DNA of 64,000 nucleotides from Oxalobacteraceae bacterium AB_14 (lineage in GTDB: Bacteria > Pseudomonadota > Gammaproteobacteria > Burkholderiales > Burkholderiaceae_D), in NCBI GenBank assembly GCA_000381565.1, contig KB906725.1:2986377-3050376 (forward strand), in the 5' to 3' direction. The position numbers and the translations under genes were made by a program. Of the stretch, positions 49,584 through 58,002 are shown in pieces (positions within the stretch are counted from its first letter, which is position 1; each line of letters opens with the position of its first letter). The notes beneath the pieces are model-generated. The model had not been told where the DNA came from. It worked only from the letters and a program-made list of their open reading frames with translations, and made no database searches.

Positions 49584-49834
49584 GATGTGTTCTCCGTTTG
49601 CGCGTTATCGTGCAACGCTTGTACGAACTATAGCAAGCAGCGCCAGGGATGACTCCCGATGATGCAACTTCTTACATCTGACACAAAGGTATGGTGGTGT
49701 GTGCGGTGGCGCACGGAAGGGTCTACGGCGGGGAGGGGGCTGACGGACGAGGAGGGAACGCAGCGAGTCCGCTAAAGGCTTCGCCTGTTACGCGGCGTTT
49801 CGGTGGCGCGTACAGGCGAAGGGATCACGGGACT

Positions 49835-50092
49835 TCAAATTTTGCTCGCTGCGGTGGTGCCTGCGGCCAGCAAGGATTTGCTCTCGTCGATCAGCGACTG
49901 TTTTTTCTGTTCGGCGGTCAGGCGTTTGGCGCTGACGACGATCACTTGCATGTCCTTGGCGGCGGCCGGCGCGGTGTAGCTGGCTTGGACCTGCGCCGGG
50001 GCTGCGGCGGTTTCGTCGAGTACGTAGTTGGCGGCGCAGGCCAGGCCCAGGGTCACGACAAACAGGGCTTCGAAGTTTTTCAGGACGTTCAT
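49835..50092 (-). CDS. Small exported hypothetical protein
   Basis: This 85-residue protein starts MNVLKNFEALFVVTLGLACA with a single hydrophobic stretch that may be a signal or anchor, followed by an Ala-rich polar region (PAAAKDMQVIVVSAKRLTAE) and the KKQSLIDESKSLLAAG helix. No family is recognised. A GAAAGGAAGC ribosome binding site precedes the ATG at 50092. The 250 bp between this gene and the YXWGXW gene contain only a low-complexity stretch with no coding signal I can support. Confidence 0.6.
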   Translation of the reverse strand: MNVLKNFEALFVVTLGLACAANYVLDETAAAPAQVQASYTAPAAAKDMQVIVVSAKRLTAEQKKQSLIDESKSLLAAGTTAASKI

Positions 50093-50305
50093 TTTGCTTC
50101 CTTTCGGTGGTTAAAAGTGTGTTTCGATGTGCTCACTTTATGCAAAGGCCCGTCCAGCCGCCACGGGATTGCGACGAGCCGCTCTTTTTGCGTCCCGAAA
50201 TGCGGATAGGCGCGACAAGGCGATAGCTTTTCGACCACGGACTGCGCGTTTTCGCCGCCCCTCCGCTAAGGCTGGGCAGATACCGTCCACCAGCGCGAGG
50301 GGCTT

Positions 50306-53300
50306 ATGCCGAGATTCATCACCACCATCCTGCAAGCCTGGGCCGAGCGCCGCCGGGCGCGCCGCCGGCAGGCCAACCTGCGCGCCGGCGCGCGCGGTCG
50401 ACCATCGATGCGGCTGGTGCCGACGGCGCGCACCGGGCGTCAGCCGAAGGCAAGCGCGGCGGCGGATGGCGCACAGGCGCTCGGGCGGCAGCGCGCCATG
50501 TGGATCGCGCTTGTCGGCGTGTGCGCGGTGGCGGGCGGCGGCGCGTTGATCGCCGGCCATGCGCGCCACCTTGCCGCCGCGACGGTCAGCACGCCGCAGG
50601 CCGTCGACAGCGTGCGCGCCGCCTATGCCTATCAATCCGTGCTGCCCGGCGCCGCTTTCACCGTGCCGGCGCAGGCGGGCCTGAGCACCAGCATCCAGCC
50701 CGGCGGCGCCTTGCTGGTGGCGTCGGGCATGCAAGCCGCTGCGGCGGTGCGCGTGGACCTGTGCAGCCAGATGCGCAGCCCCACCGACGCACGCCTGCTG
50801 CCGCTGCGGCTAGGCTACCGCTTCGACGACGTCAAGCGCTGGGTCAAGCGCAATGAAGAATCGAACGCCCCGATCTCGCTGCGCAACGTACTGCTGGTGG
50901 CCGACAACGGCGCCAGCGCCGGGGCCATTCCGGAAATCCAGATCGAAGGCACCGCCCGCGCGGATTTCACCGATCCGCTCAGCGAGCCGTTGCAACTGAG
51001 CTGGCGCAGCGCGCAGGCCGGCGCGCGCTGGATCAGCGACGCCAGTTTCGGCCAGGTCGAGCAAGGCGCCAGCGGCCAGGTGGCGCTGCGCCGGCAGGGA
51101 TGGCTGTTGTGGGGCGCCGCCTCGGCGCTGCGCATCGAACGGCGCGCCAACGCCATGTGCCCGCAGGCGGGCGAACTGATGGTCCAGATGTATCGCCTGG
51201 CGCCGCGCGACGCAGCTGACGCCAGTGTGCCGGCCAGCGCGCTGGTGGTCGCCTTCCCCGCGCGCGGCAGGGCGGTCAGCACCAGTCTCGCGCCTGGCGC
51301 GTATCAAGTGCCGGCCGCCGCGCCGATGGCGCTGGAGGACCAGTCGCTGTTCAACGCATTGCAGGACCAGGGCCTGGTGCGGTTGAACGCCGCCGGCGCC
51401 ATCGAACTGGCGCCGCGCGACCTGCCGCAATGGCTGGCCGCAGGCGCCGCCGAACGGGCCGCCGAATTGGACAACTGGAAGCAGGTCCAACCCGGCGCCG
51501 CCACGCATAAACTGTTCAAGCGCCTGTACTACCAGGCCGACGGCGCCTACGTCCGCCAGCAGATCGATATCTACAACAGCGAGCGCCGCCTGCTGGCCTG
51601 GCGCGTCAAGGCGCCGGCGGGCATGGCGCTGGACTGGAGCGCCAGCACTGGCAGCGACGCCACGTCCGGCAGCTTGCCGACGATGGTCGCCACCACCAGC
51701 CAGATGCCGGTCGCCGCCTCGCGCCTGTTCGCATCGCTGCCGCAGGGATGGCAGCCGTGGACCCGCGTGGCGCGCTGGCCGCGGGCCGTTGAAGGGCAGG
51801 GCGTTCGCCCTGTGGTGCGGCTCAACCTCGCACTGCCGCGCACCGCGCTTGGCGGCGAAGTGATGCAGGTACTGCTGGCCGGCCGTGTCACCGGCAGCGT
51901 CGGCGCCAGCGCGCAGCTGGCGCCTGCCTGCACCGGCCGCGCCTGCGGCAGCAGTTCGGATGTCCAGCAGGTCACGCTGACATTGCAAGCCGGCGCGCAC
52001 AACGTGCAGCTGACGGCGCAGCCGCTCGATTTCAGCGCGCCGGAGGATCAAAAATACCGCCACCTGCGCGTCGCCGCCGGGCGCCTGGTCTGGCAGGCGC
52101 TGTCGCCCGTTGGCGGGGACGCCGCTCCCGGCTTGCCACGGCCGGTCGCGCCGTCGCCGGTGCAGCTGGAAGACCGCAACGGCACGCTGCTCTGGGCCGA
52201 CGGCGCGCCGACGCAGCCCGCGATCGAGGCCGGGCTGGCGCCGCTGCTGGGCGTGAACGGCGACCAGGCCAGCAGCGTGGTCGGCATGCTGGCGCGCCTG
52301 CCGGTATCGGCCGCCACCGTCTCGCGCGCATCGGGCGCGGCGGTCGGCGCGCGGCTGACGCTGGACCTGCCGCTGCAGGCCTTGAGCCAGCGCGTGCTGG
52401 ACTGCATCGGCATGCATCGCGGCCGCTGGGACGGCAAGGCCTGCAGCGGCGGCCAGGCTGCGGCGGAGGGCCGCCACGCCGGCCTGGTCATCCTCGATAC
52501 CGAAACCGGCGACGTGCTGGCCGCCGCCGGCGCCGGCGCGGGCGAAGTCAGCGCCGCCAACTGGGCCGAGGTGCGCGACTTCGACCGCACCAGCCCAGCG
52601 CGCAGCCCCTTGCGCCTGCCGGCCCTGCAGCACGACGGCGGCGCCCACCAAAGTCCCGGCTCGACGTTCAAGGTGATCAGCGCGCTGGGCCTGGAGCTGG
52701 CCGCGCAGAACGATCCGCAGATCGACGCGCTGCTGGCCGGCATGCCGCTACCCGCCATCAACCGCCTGGCGCAGCAGCGCGGCTTCGGCTTCCAGACCGA
52801 CGCCGCCAGCTACCCGCTCAATCCGCGCCTGGCCCACATCACCAACTACCACGAGCAAAGCCTGGACCGCCGCGCGCAGGAAGGCCGCCTGGGGCTGGCG
52901 CAGGCGCTGACCTACAGCCTCAATACCTGGTTCGCCTGGTGCAGCGAATTGAGCGACCATAGCCTGTTCGGCCGCGCCGACGGCGGCGCCCCCGACCTGC
53001 AGGCGCTGGACGCCAACGCGCTCGATGCGGTGCGCCCAATCGTCGCCGCCGCGCACCGGCTGGGCTTCGAGCAAGCACTGCGCCTCGACGGCGGCCTGCT
53101 GCCGGCCGATTTCAACTGGCGCCGCTGGGATGCGCTGCAAGCGACGCCGGCGCATATCGACCCTATCCACACCCGGCACGAGCTGCGCCAGATGGCGATC
53201 GGCTTGCGCATGCAGGTCACGCCGCTGCAAATGGCGCTGGCCGCAGCGGCGGTCGGGCAGGGCAAGGTGGTGGCGCCGCGCATGCTGCTTTCATTGGGCG

Positions 53301-53662
53301 GCGCCGACAGCACGGTGCCGGAGATGAAGCCGGTCGGCATCCGCCTCGACCGCATCCGGGCCGGCATGAAAGGCGTGGTCGATGTCGGCACCGGCGCCGG
53401 CGCGTTTGGCGGCGCCGCGCTGGCCGGCGTGCGTCCAGGCCTGTACGGCAAAACCGGCACCGCCCCCACCGACGACGGCACGGCCACCGTCTGGTTCACC
53501 GGCTGGCTGGAACCGGGCACTTTGCCCGGCCAGACGCACCGGCTGGCGATGGCGGCCTTCGTCAGCCACTCCAACGCCACCGGCGGCGAGCATGCGGCGC
53601 CGGTGCTGGCGGCGGTGCTGTCCACGCTGGCGGCCCAGAACCGCGAACAGAAGGGGAAATAG
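50306..53662 (+). CDS. Penicillin-binding-type transpeptidase with a large novel N-terminal region
   Basis: The 1118-residue protein has a basic cytoplasmic N-terminus, one transmembrane helix (about 65-85) and a periplasmic part. The C-terminal third is a transpeptidase with the three PBP motifs: S786-T-F-K789 (SPGSTFK), S871-L-N873 (YSLNTW) and K1049-T-G (GKTGTA), so it should bind beta-lactams. There is no glycosyltransferase domain and no recognised PBP dimerisation domain. About 600 residues before the transpeptidase are beta-rich and unassigned, with a few cysteines. It heads a seven-gene cluster and is the only envelope-facing enzyme in it. A GAGGGG ribosome binding site precedes the ATG. 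Confidence 0.85.
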   Translation: MPRFITTILQAWAERRRARRRQANLRAGARGRPSMRLVPTARTGRQPKASAAADGAQALGRQRAMWIALVGVCAVAGGGALIAGHARHLAAATVSTPQAVDSVRAAYAYQSVLPGAAFTVPAQAGLSTSIQPGGALLVASGMQAAAAVRVDLCSQMRSPTDARLLPLRLGYRFDDVKRWVKRNEESNAPISLRNVLLVADNGASAGAIPEIQIEGTARADFTDPLSEPLQLSWRSAQAGARWISDASFGQVEQGASGQVALRRQGWLLWGAASALRIERRANAMCPQAGELMVQMYRLAPRDAADASVPASALVVAFPARGRAVSTSLAPGAYQVPAAAPMALEDQSLFNALQDQGLVRLNAAGAIELAPRDLPQWLAAGAAERAAELDNWKQVQPGAATHKLFKRLYYQADGAYVRQQIDIYNSERRLLAWRVKAPAGMALDWSASTGSDATSGSLPTMVATTSQMPVAASRLFASLPQGWQPWTRVARWPRAVEGQGVRPVVRLNLALPRTALGGEVMQVLLAGRVTGSVGASAQLAPACTGRACGSSSDVQQVTLTLQAGAHNVQLTAQPLDFSAPEDQKYRHLRVAAGRLVWQALSPVGGDAAPGLPRPVAPSPVQLEDRNGTLLWADGAPTQPAIEAGLAPLLGVNGDQASSVVGMLARLPVSAATVSRASGAAVGARLTLDLPLQALSQRVLDCIGMHRGRWDGKACSGGQAAAEGRHAGLVILDTETGDVLAAAGAGAGEVSAANWAEVRDFDRTSPARSPLRLPALQHDGGAHQSPGSTFKVISALGLELAAQNDPQIDALLAGMPLPAINRLAQQRGFGFQTDAASYPLNPRLAHITNYHEQSLDRRAQEGRLGLAQALTYSLNTWFAWCSELSDHSLFGRADGGAPDLQALDANALDAVRPIVAAAHRLGFEQALRLDGGLLPADFNWRRWDALQATPAHIDPIHTRHELRQMAIGLRMQVTPLQMALAAAAVGQGKVVAPRMLLSLGGADSTVPEMKPVGIRLDRIRAGMKGVVDVGTGAGAFGGAALAGVRPGLYGKTGTAPTDDGTATVWFTGWLEPGTLPGQTHRLAMAAFVSHSNATGGEHAAPVLAAVLSTLAAQNREQKGK

Positions 53663-53762
53663 GCTTGTAAACGGGATAATGAAATCGCGGCTTTTGTGGC
53701 ATGATTTCGAGGCGTCCGCCATGGCGCGCTCATTTTCGTTTTTCTCTTATTGACAGGACTGT

Positions 53763-55091
53763 ATGCGCTTGCCAGGAACCCGGTATCAGGAGCACGGCTG
53801 GGAACAAGTGCGCAAGCTGTTGGGACACTGTTCGTTGCAGGCGTTCCGCCGGCTTGAGATGCACCAGCTGCTCGACCCCGGGCAGCATGCAATGCTGCTC
53901 GACAGCTACACCGATGCGGTAGCCGCGGCCCTGCGCGCGGGCGCCCGTTCGGCGCGCGCCGAGGCGGACGGCAACAGCTACGGCGACAGCGTCTATGAAC
54001 TGTCGCTTAGCCTGATGTTCGAATTGCAGGCGCAGCCGGCGTTCTGGCTGGCGTTCGTCGCCGCCGTCGTGGCCGAACATGGCCGCAGCGGCGCCTTCTG
54101 GCTCGATGCCGCCGCCGAAGGCGTGATGCGCAAAAAGGTCAACGATATGTATGCCGGCCTGCGCGACAAGGTCGACGCCGACAACTACATCGTCAGCACG
54201 GGGCGCGACTGCTCGCCCAACAAAATCTACACCTATCGCATGCTCGACACCGCCTACCGCGAGATCGCCGGCCTGTTCGCGGACTGGCGGCAGCATGCGG
54301 CGCAGGTGGGCGACATCCTGGGGCGTTCGCTGGACGGCAGCCCGATCGAAGTGCGGCAGATGAAGTCCATCGGCGGCTGCAGGGCCGAGTGGATCATTCG
54401 CTGGAGCGCGTCGCAGGAGCGCTACGCCGGCTCGCCGGGACCGCTGCACACCAAATCCAAGCGCTTCGCCAGTCTGAAAAACAGCCCGGAAAAAATCGCC
54501 GCGATGCTGGCGGAAATCGGCGACTATGAGGAGCTGTCGGCCAATATGGACCGCGCCGACGACTGGCAGGGCGACGCCGGCGAGGCTGCGCTGTGGCTGG
54601 AAGACTACTGGCGCGTGCTTGGGGAGTCCGAACCAAACCAGGCGAAGGACGAAGATCGCATCCTGCCCGAGCCGGTGGCCGACGACGACTCCGGCCTGGC
54701 GGACGATGCGGCGGAAGAGGGCGGCGACGACGGTGCCGGACCTCCGGATGAATTCAGGGCGCACGACCTGGCGGCCGAACAGGCGTTGGCGGGCACGCTT
54801 TCCCTGCCCCCCCGCTATCTGGAATTGGCGCGGGCGGCGCAGGAAGCCGGCAGCTGGGCCTTGCGTGTCTTAAGCGGCGAGTCGCTGCCGATCCGCCTCG
54901 CCGTGTACCAGAAACTGCTGGGCGCCGCCGACGATACGTATCCGGACGCCTGGCTGGACCCGGCCACGGGGGAGCTGCCGACACTGCAGCAGTTGGCGGC
55001 GCTGGACCAGATTTCGATGCCGACGCTGCGCAAGCGCCGCAACGAAGCGATCGACAAGCTGCACGCGGTCACCGCCGCGTCGGCGAAATGA
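53763..55091 (+). CDS. Unrecognised cytoplasmic protein with a C-terminal HTH-like end
   Basis: This 442-residue protein starts MRLPGTRYQEHGWEQVRKLL and has no signal or membrane segment. The N-terminal 300 residues are helical; a very acidic linker follows (about 300-335: VADDDSGLADDAAEEGGDD). The final 40 residues (ELPTLQQLAALDQISMPTLR, then KRRNEAIDKLHAV) look like a sigma-factor-region-4 or HTH unit. I do not recognise the family. Its stop overlaps the next start by 4 bp (ATGA). The first 100 bp after the PBP gene form a small gap that could hold a promoter (GGATAATG near 53673). Confidence 0.7.
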   Translation: MRLPGTRYQEHGWEQVRKLLGHCSLQAFRRLEMHQLLDPGQHAMLLDSYTDAVAAALRAGARSARAEADGNSYGDSVYELSLSLMFELQAQPAFWLAFVAAVVAEHGRSGAFWLDAAAEGVMRKKVNDMYAGLRDKVDADNYIVSTGRDCSPNKIYTYRMLDTAYREIAGLFADWRQHAAQVGDILGRSLDGSPIEVRQMKSIGGCRAEWIIRWSASQERYAGSPGPLHTKSKRFASLKNSPEKIAAMLAEIGDYEELSANMDRADDWQGDAGEAALWLEDYWRVLGESEPNQAKDEDRILPEPVADDDSGLADDAAEEGGDDGAGPPDEFRAHDLAAEQALAGTLSLPPRYLELARAAQEAGSWALRVLSGESLPIRLAVYQKLLGAADDTYPDAWLDPATGELPTLQQLAALDQISMPTLRKRRNEAIDKLHAVTAASAK

Positions 55092-55690
55092 AGGAGAACG
55101 AGTTGAAATCAGCCCAAGAAGAGCAAGACGCAAGGCTGCGAGAGCGCGCGCTGCTGGCCCGCGCCGTGCCGGGCGACCGCCTGATGCTGGCCGACGCCAC
55201 GCTGCTGGCGGCGCTGGACGGCAGCCGTGCGCTGGCGCCGAACGAACGCCAGGCCCTGTCGGCGTCTCCATTGACGCTGCGGCGCTTCCGTCAATTGTCG
55301 CTGGCGCGGTACGCGGCTGCGCAGGCGCAGGTACGGCAGGCCGCCAACGAACCGCTGTGGGACGGCAGCAGCGGCATGTTGCGCGCGGCAGCCAGCGCCA
55401 CGATGCTGGAATCGCTGGTCACCGACGACAGCTGCTGGACGCTGCACTTCCTGCAGGCAGGCGAAGGCTGGCAGGTGATCCTGAGCCTGTCGGCGGAGGC
55501 GCCGTTTGCTGCGCGCCTGCTGCGCGAGCGCGTGATGGTGCGCGTGATCGACGGCGGCGGCGCGATCGTCTTGCAAGGCCGCCTGGACGCTGACGGCGAA
55601 TACGAATGCGGTTGGCCTTTCGCCACCGCGCCGGCACAGCACTTCCAGATGTACGGTGCGGGTTTCGCCGTCGAACCGGTGGCGCCTTAG
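55088..55690 (+). CDS. Unrecognised protein of the PBP-SPFH-kinase cluster
   Basis: This 200-residue protein has no signal peptide. The first part is helical, Arg/Glu/Ala-rich (EEQDARLRERALLARAV), and the second half is beta-rich (CWTLHFLQAGEGWQVILSLS, then VMVRVIDGGGAIVLQGRL). The ATG at 55088 overlaps the previous stop, but AAGGAG sits 6 nt before a TTG at 55103, so the start may be that TTG, giving 195 residues. It ends 3 bp before the next gene. No family is recognised. Confidence 0.7.
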   Translation: MKENELKSAQEEQDARLRERALLARAVPGDRLMLADATLLAALDGSRALAPNERQALSASPLTLRRFRQLSLARYAAAQAQVRQAANEPLWDGSSGMLRAAASATMLESLVTDDSCWTLHFLQAGEGWQVILSLSAEAPFAARLLRERVMVRVIDGGGAIVLQGRLDADGEYECGWPFATAPAQHFQMYGAGFAVEPVAP

Positions 55691-55693
55691 GCC

Positions 55694-56776
55694 ATGGGCA
55701 TATTTACCCGGCGCCGCACACCAGCCGTCGACACCGACGGGCTGGGAGTCGACCTGATCGCGCTGAGGCTCGATGCGGGGGACTTTGCGCCGGCGACTAG
55801 CACCGTCGTGGTCTTCAACGCCGGCGGCCATGCGCGCCGCGCGGCCGCCGGCAAGGTGGCCTGCGAGGCTGGCGAGTTGGCGTTGTGCTTCCATCCCGGG
55901 CCGTACACGGTGCAGCTGGCGCCGTTCGCGGCGGCGCCGGAATGGGGGCTGCGGCTGCGCTTTGTCGTCGATGCCGCCAATCCGCGGGTGACGCAGCAGC
56001 GCTTCGATTTGTATTTGTACAGCGAGATGGCGGAGCGGCTGGAGTTGGAGCTGTTCCGCGCATCGGCGCAAGCTGCGCTGCAAGCGGAGCTTGCCCGGGG
56101 TGCACTGGATCTGCCGCCGTGCACCACGCTGGAGGAGTGGCACGCCTTCCGCGCCGGCCTCAATCAGCTGCTGTACACGCGTTTCGGCGTAACGGTGGAC
56201 GACTGCGTGCCGGTCGACTTGGGCGACCAGGTGGACTACGCCGACGTGTTGAAGGCCCGCGCCGCCGACGAAGCGGCGGCCGTAATGGCTGCCGTAACGG
56301 CCGCCGATACGCCGCCGCTGCCGCCGCCCGTCGCCGTGGCCCCTTCCGCCGCCGCAGCGCCGGTCGCCTGGCAGGATGCTTTCGGCCTGCGCCGCCTGTT
56401 CCTTGAACTGCCAGCCCTGAGCCGCGACCTGCGCTTGTTGGTGCTGCCTGAAGGCTCGCTGATCTTCCAGCAGCACCAGGCCCTGTTGCTAAGACTCGGC
56501 ATGGCCGCGCTGAACGTCAACACCATGCCGACGCTGGCCTGGGCCGCACCGGACCAGCCATTGGCGTATGCGGATCAGGTTCGCCGCGCCGGCCAGACCG
56601 AGGTCGCGGTACAGGCGCTGGACGAAGTCTGGGCGCTGCTGGCCCGCTTCCTGCGCGCCGACCATGCGCAATGGCCGGCGCTGTTGGAGGAGGCTGACCG
56701 CATCTGCGCCAATCTGGAAACGGGACTGGCCTTCCGCCGCGCCCCGCATGTGCCCCGCATGGAACCATCGCTATGA
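55694..56776 (+). CDS. Unrecognised protein of the PBP-SPFH-kinase cluster
   Basis: This 360-residue cytoplasmic protein starts MGIFTRRRTPAVDTDGLGVD, with a beta-rich N-terminal domain (about 1-130, including YTVQLAPFAAAPEWGLRLRF), a helical middle, an Ala/Pro-rich linker (near 195-225: TPPLPPPVAVAPSAAAAPVA) and a helical C-terminal domain (ALLARFLRADHAQWPALLEE). I do not recognise the family. It starts 3 bp after the upstream gene and ends 7 bp before the next, so the cluster is tightly packed. Confidence 0.7.
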   Translation: MGIFTRRRTPAVDTDGLGVDLIALRLDAGDFAPATSTVVVFNAGGHARRAAAGKVACEAGELALCFHPGPYTVQLAPFAAAPEWGLRLRFVVDAANPRVTQQRFDLYLYSEMAERLELELFRASAQAALQAELARGALDLPPCTTLEEWHAFRAGLNQLLYTRFGVTVDDCVPVDLGDQVDYADVLKARAADEAAAVMAAVTAADTPPLPPPVAVAPSAAAAPVAWQDAFGLRRLFLELPALSRDLRLLVLPEGSLIFQQHQALLLRLGMAALNVNTMPTLAWAAPDQPLAYADQVRRAGQTEVAVQALDEVWALLARFLRADHAQWPALLEEADRICANLETGLAFRRAPHVPRMEPSL

Positions 56777-56783
56777 CCACGCC

Positions 56784-57902
56784 ATGACCACGATATCCGC
56801 CACCACCGTGCCGACCAACGCCGAATGCCGCAGCATCCTGGCCGACGGCCGCGTACTGACGATCACCGCCAGCCGCCGCCCGCGCGCCAACCGTGCCGAT
56901 GTCAAATGCAGCGTCGCCGGCGCCCTGTCCATCGCCGAACGGATGCAAGAGGTGGTTCGCCTTGCCCGCCACACCGAAGTACGGCTCGACAGCCGCGACC
57001 AGGTCGTGCTCAGCATGGACGCCACGCCCGGCGCCGCGGACCGCGACTGGGAGCTGGCGGCGGTGCTGGCGGACCGCATGGTGCGCGGCCTGTTCCAGCC
57101 TGCGCAGCCCGGCCGCCAGTTCGCCCAAGGCTGGTCGGACGCCTGGCACCTAGGCCGCGTCGAGGGCGCCGCATCCGCCGCCGCACCGCTGGACCATCCG
57201 CAGGTCGGCGCCGGCGACAGCATCATCGCCGGTGGCGTGGCCTATGATGGTCCGGCGCGGACGCTGCACATCACCCACCTTGGCGCGCTGAGCGGCCACG
57301 CCGACCCCTCGGCTGGTGTCTCCACCGTGCGCGCCTGGTTCCCGCTGCACAGCGGCGGCGTCAATGACAGCCTGGCGTGGGTGGAGGTCAGCGTCTTCGC
57401 CATCGAAAGCGGCGCCAAAGCGGAGGGCGCATCGGCCAGCGCGACTCACCATCCGGCGGCGACAGAGGAGGACAGCATCGCCGCGCCGGGCCTGGACCTG
57501 AGCGCCCAACTGGACGTGCGGCAGACGCTGGCCGCCGCCCGCCATTTCGACGGCAAGGGGCTGGGCCGCTGGCGCAGCGTGGTGCGTTTCAGCCAGCCGC
57601 GCTTCCAGGGCGGCTCGTACCAGCTGGCGCTGGTGATGGCCGACCGGCTCGCGCGCGGACGCGAGTTCCTGCCGCGCGGCCGCATCATCGCCACCGGCTG
57701 CTCCAGCGCCTGGCATGCCGGCCGGGTCGACACCGTCGAGGGCCGGGAGCCCAAGCTGGAATTGATACTTATGCAAGCGGCCGCGGGCGACCGGGTGCTG
57801 CTGCCCAAGGCCTGGCAGGATGAACTGCCGGCCGGGTTTGCGGCCGAACTGCGTCAAAGAGGCGCCAGCCTGGCCTGTATCGACCGGATCGGCATGATTT
57901 GA
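56784..57902 (+). CDS. Protein with two diverged Lon-protease-like modules
   Basis: The 372-residue protein contains an internal repeat: WELAAVLADRMVRG, then GWSDAWHLGRVEGA in the first half, and YQLALVMADRLARG, then GCSSAWHAGRVDTVEG in the second. The second copy resembles the Lon (S16) proteolytic fold: RFQGGSYQLALVMADRL around S278 (Lon GPSAG), then IIATGCSSAWHAGRVDTVEG (Lon TGEITLRGxVLPIGG), K324 in REPKLELI, and AAGDRVLLPKAWQDELPAGF (Lon VLIPxxN...L). S278 to K324 is 46 residues; in Lon the Ser-Lys dyad is about 43 apart. On alignment K324 falls two residues past the catalytic Lys, where a Glu stands, so it may be inactive. The first copy lacks the Ser. Confidence 0.7.
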   Translation: MTTISATTVPTNAECRSILADGRVLTITASRRPRANRADVKCSVAGALSIAERMQEVVRLARHTEVRLDSRDQVVLSMDATPGAADRDWELAAVLADRMVRGLFQPAQPGRQFAQGWSDAWHLGRVEGAASAAAPLDHPQVGAGDSIIAGGVAYDGPARTLHITHLGALSGHADPSAGVSTVRAWFPLHSGGVNDSLAWVEVSVFAIESGAKAEGASASATHHPAATEEDSIAAPGLDLSAQLDVRQTLAAARHFDGKGLGRWRSVVRFSQPRFQGGSYQLALVMADRLARGREFLPRGRIIATGCSSAWHAGRVDTVEGREPKLELILMQAAAGDRVLLPKAWQDELPAGFAAELRQRGASLACIDRIGMI

Positions 57903-58002
57903 AGCGGCACAGTATCGTGCGCAAAATGAAAAATGGGCGTGCCCTGCTAAAATCGGCAGATGGCAGGGCGGCCCGGAAGACGAATCGAAGAAGGAGTCTG
58001 AC

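Noticed and set aside
49691..50209. 172-residue plus-strand ORF
   Set aside because: Covers an intergenic low-complexity stretch and the antisense of the 85-residue exported protein; no coding signals.
53663..53762. Sigma-54 promoter at TGGCATGATTTCG upstream of 53763
   Set aside because: The -24-like TGGCATG is present but no GC at the required -12 spacing, so it does not qualify.
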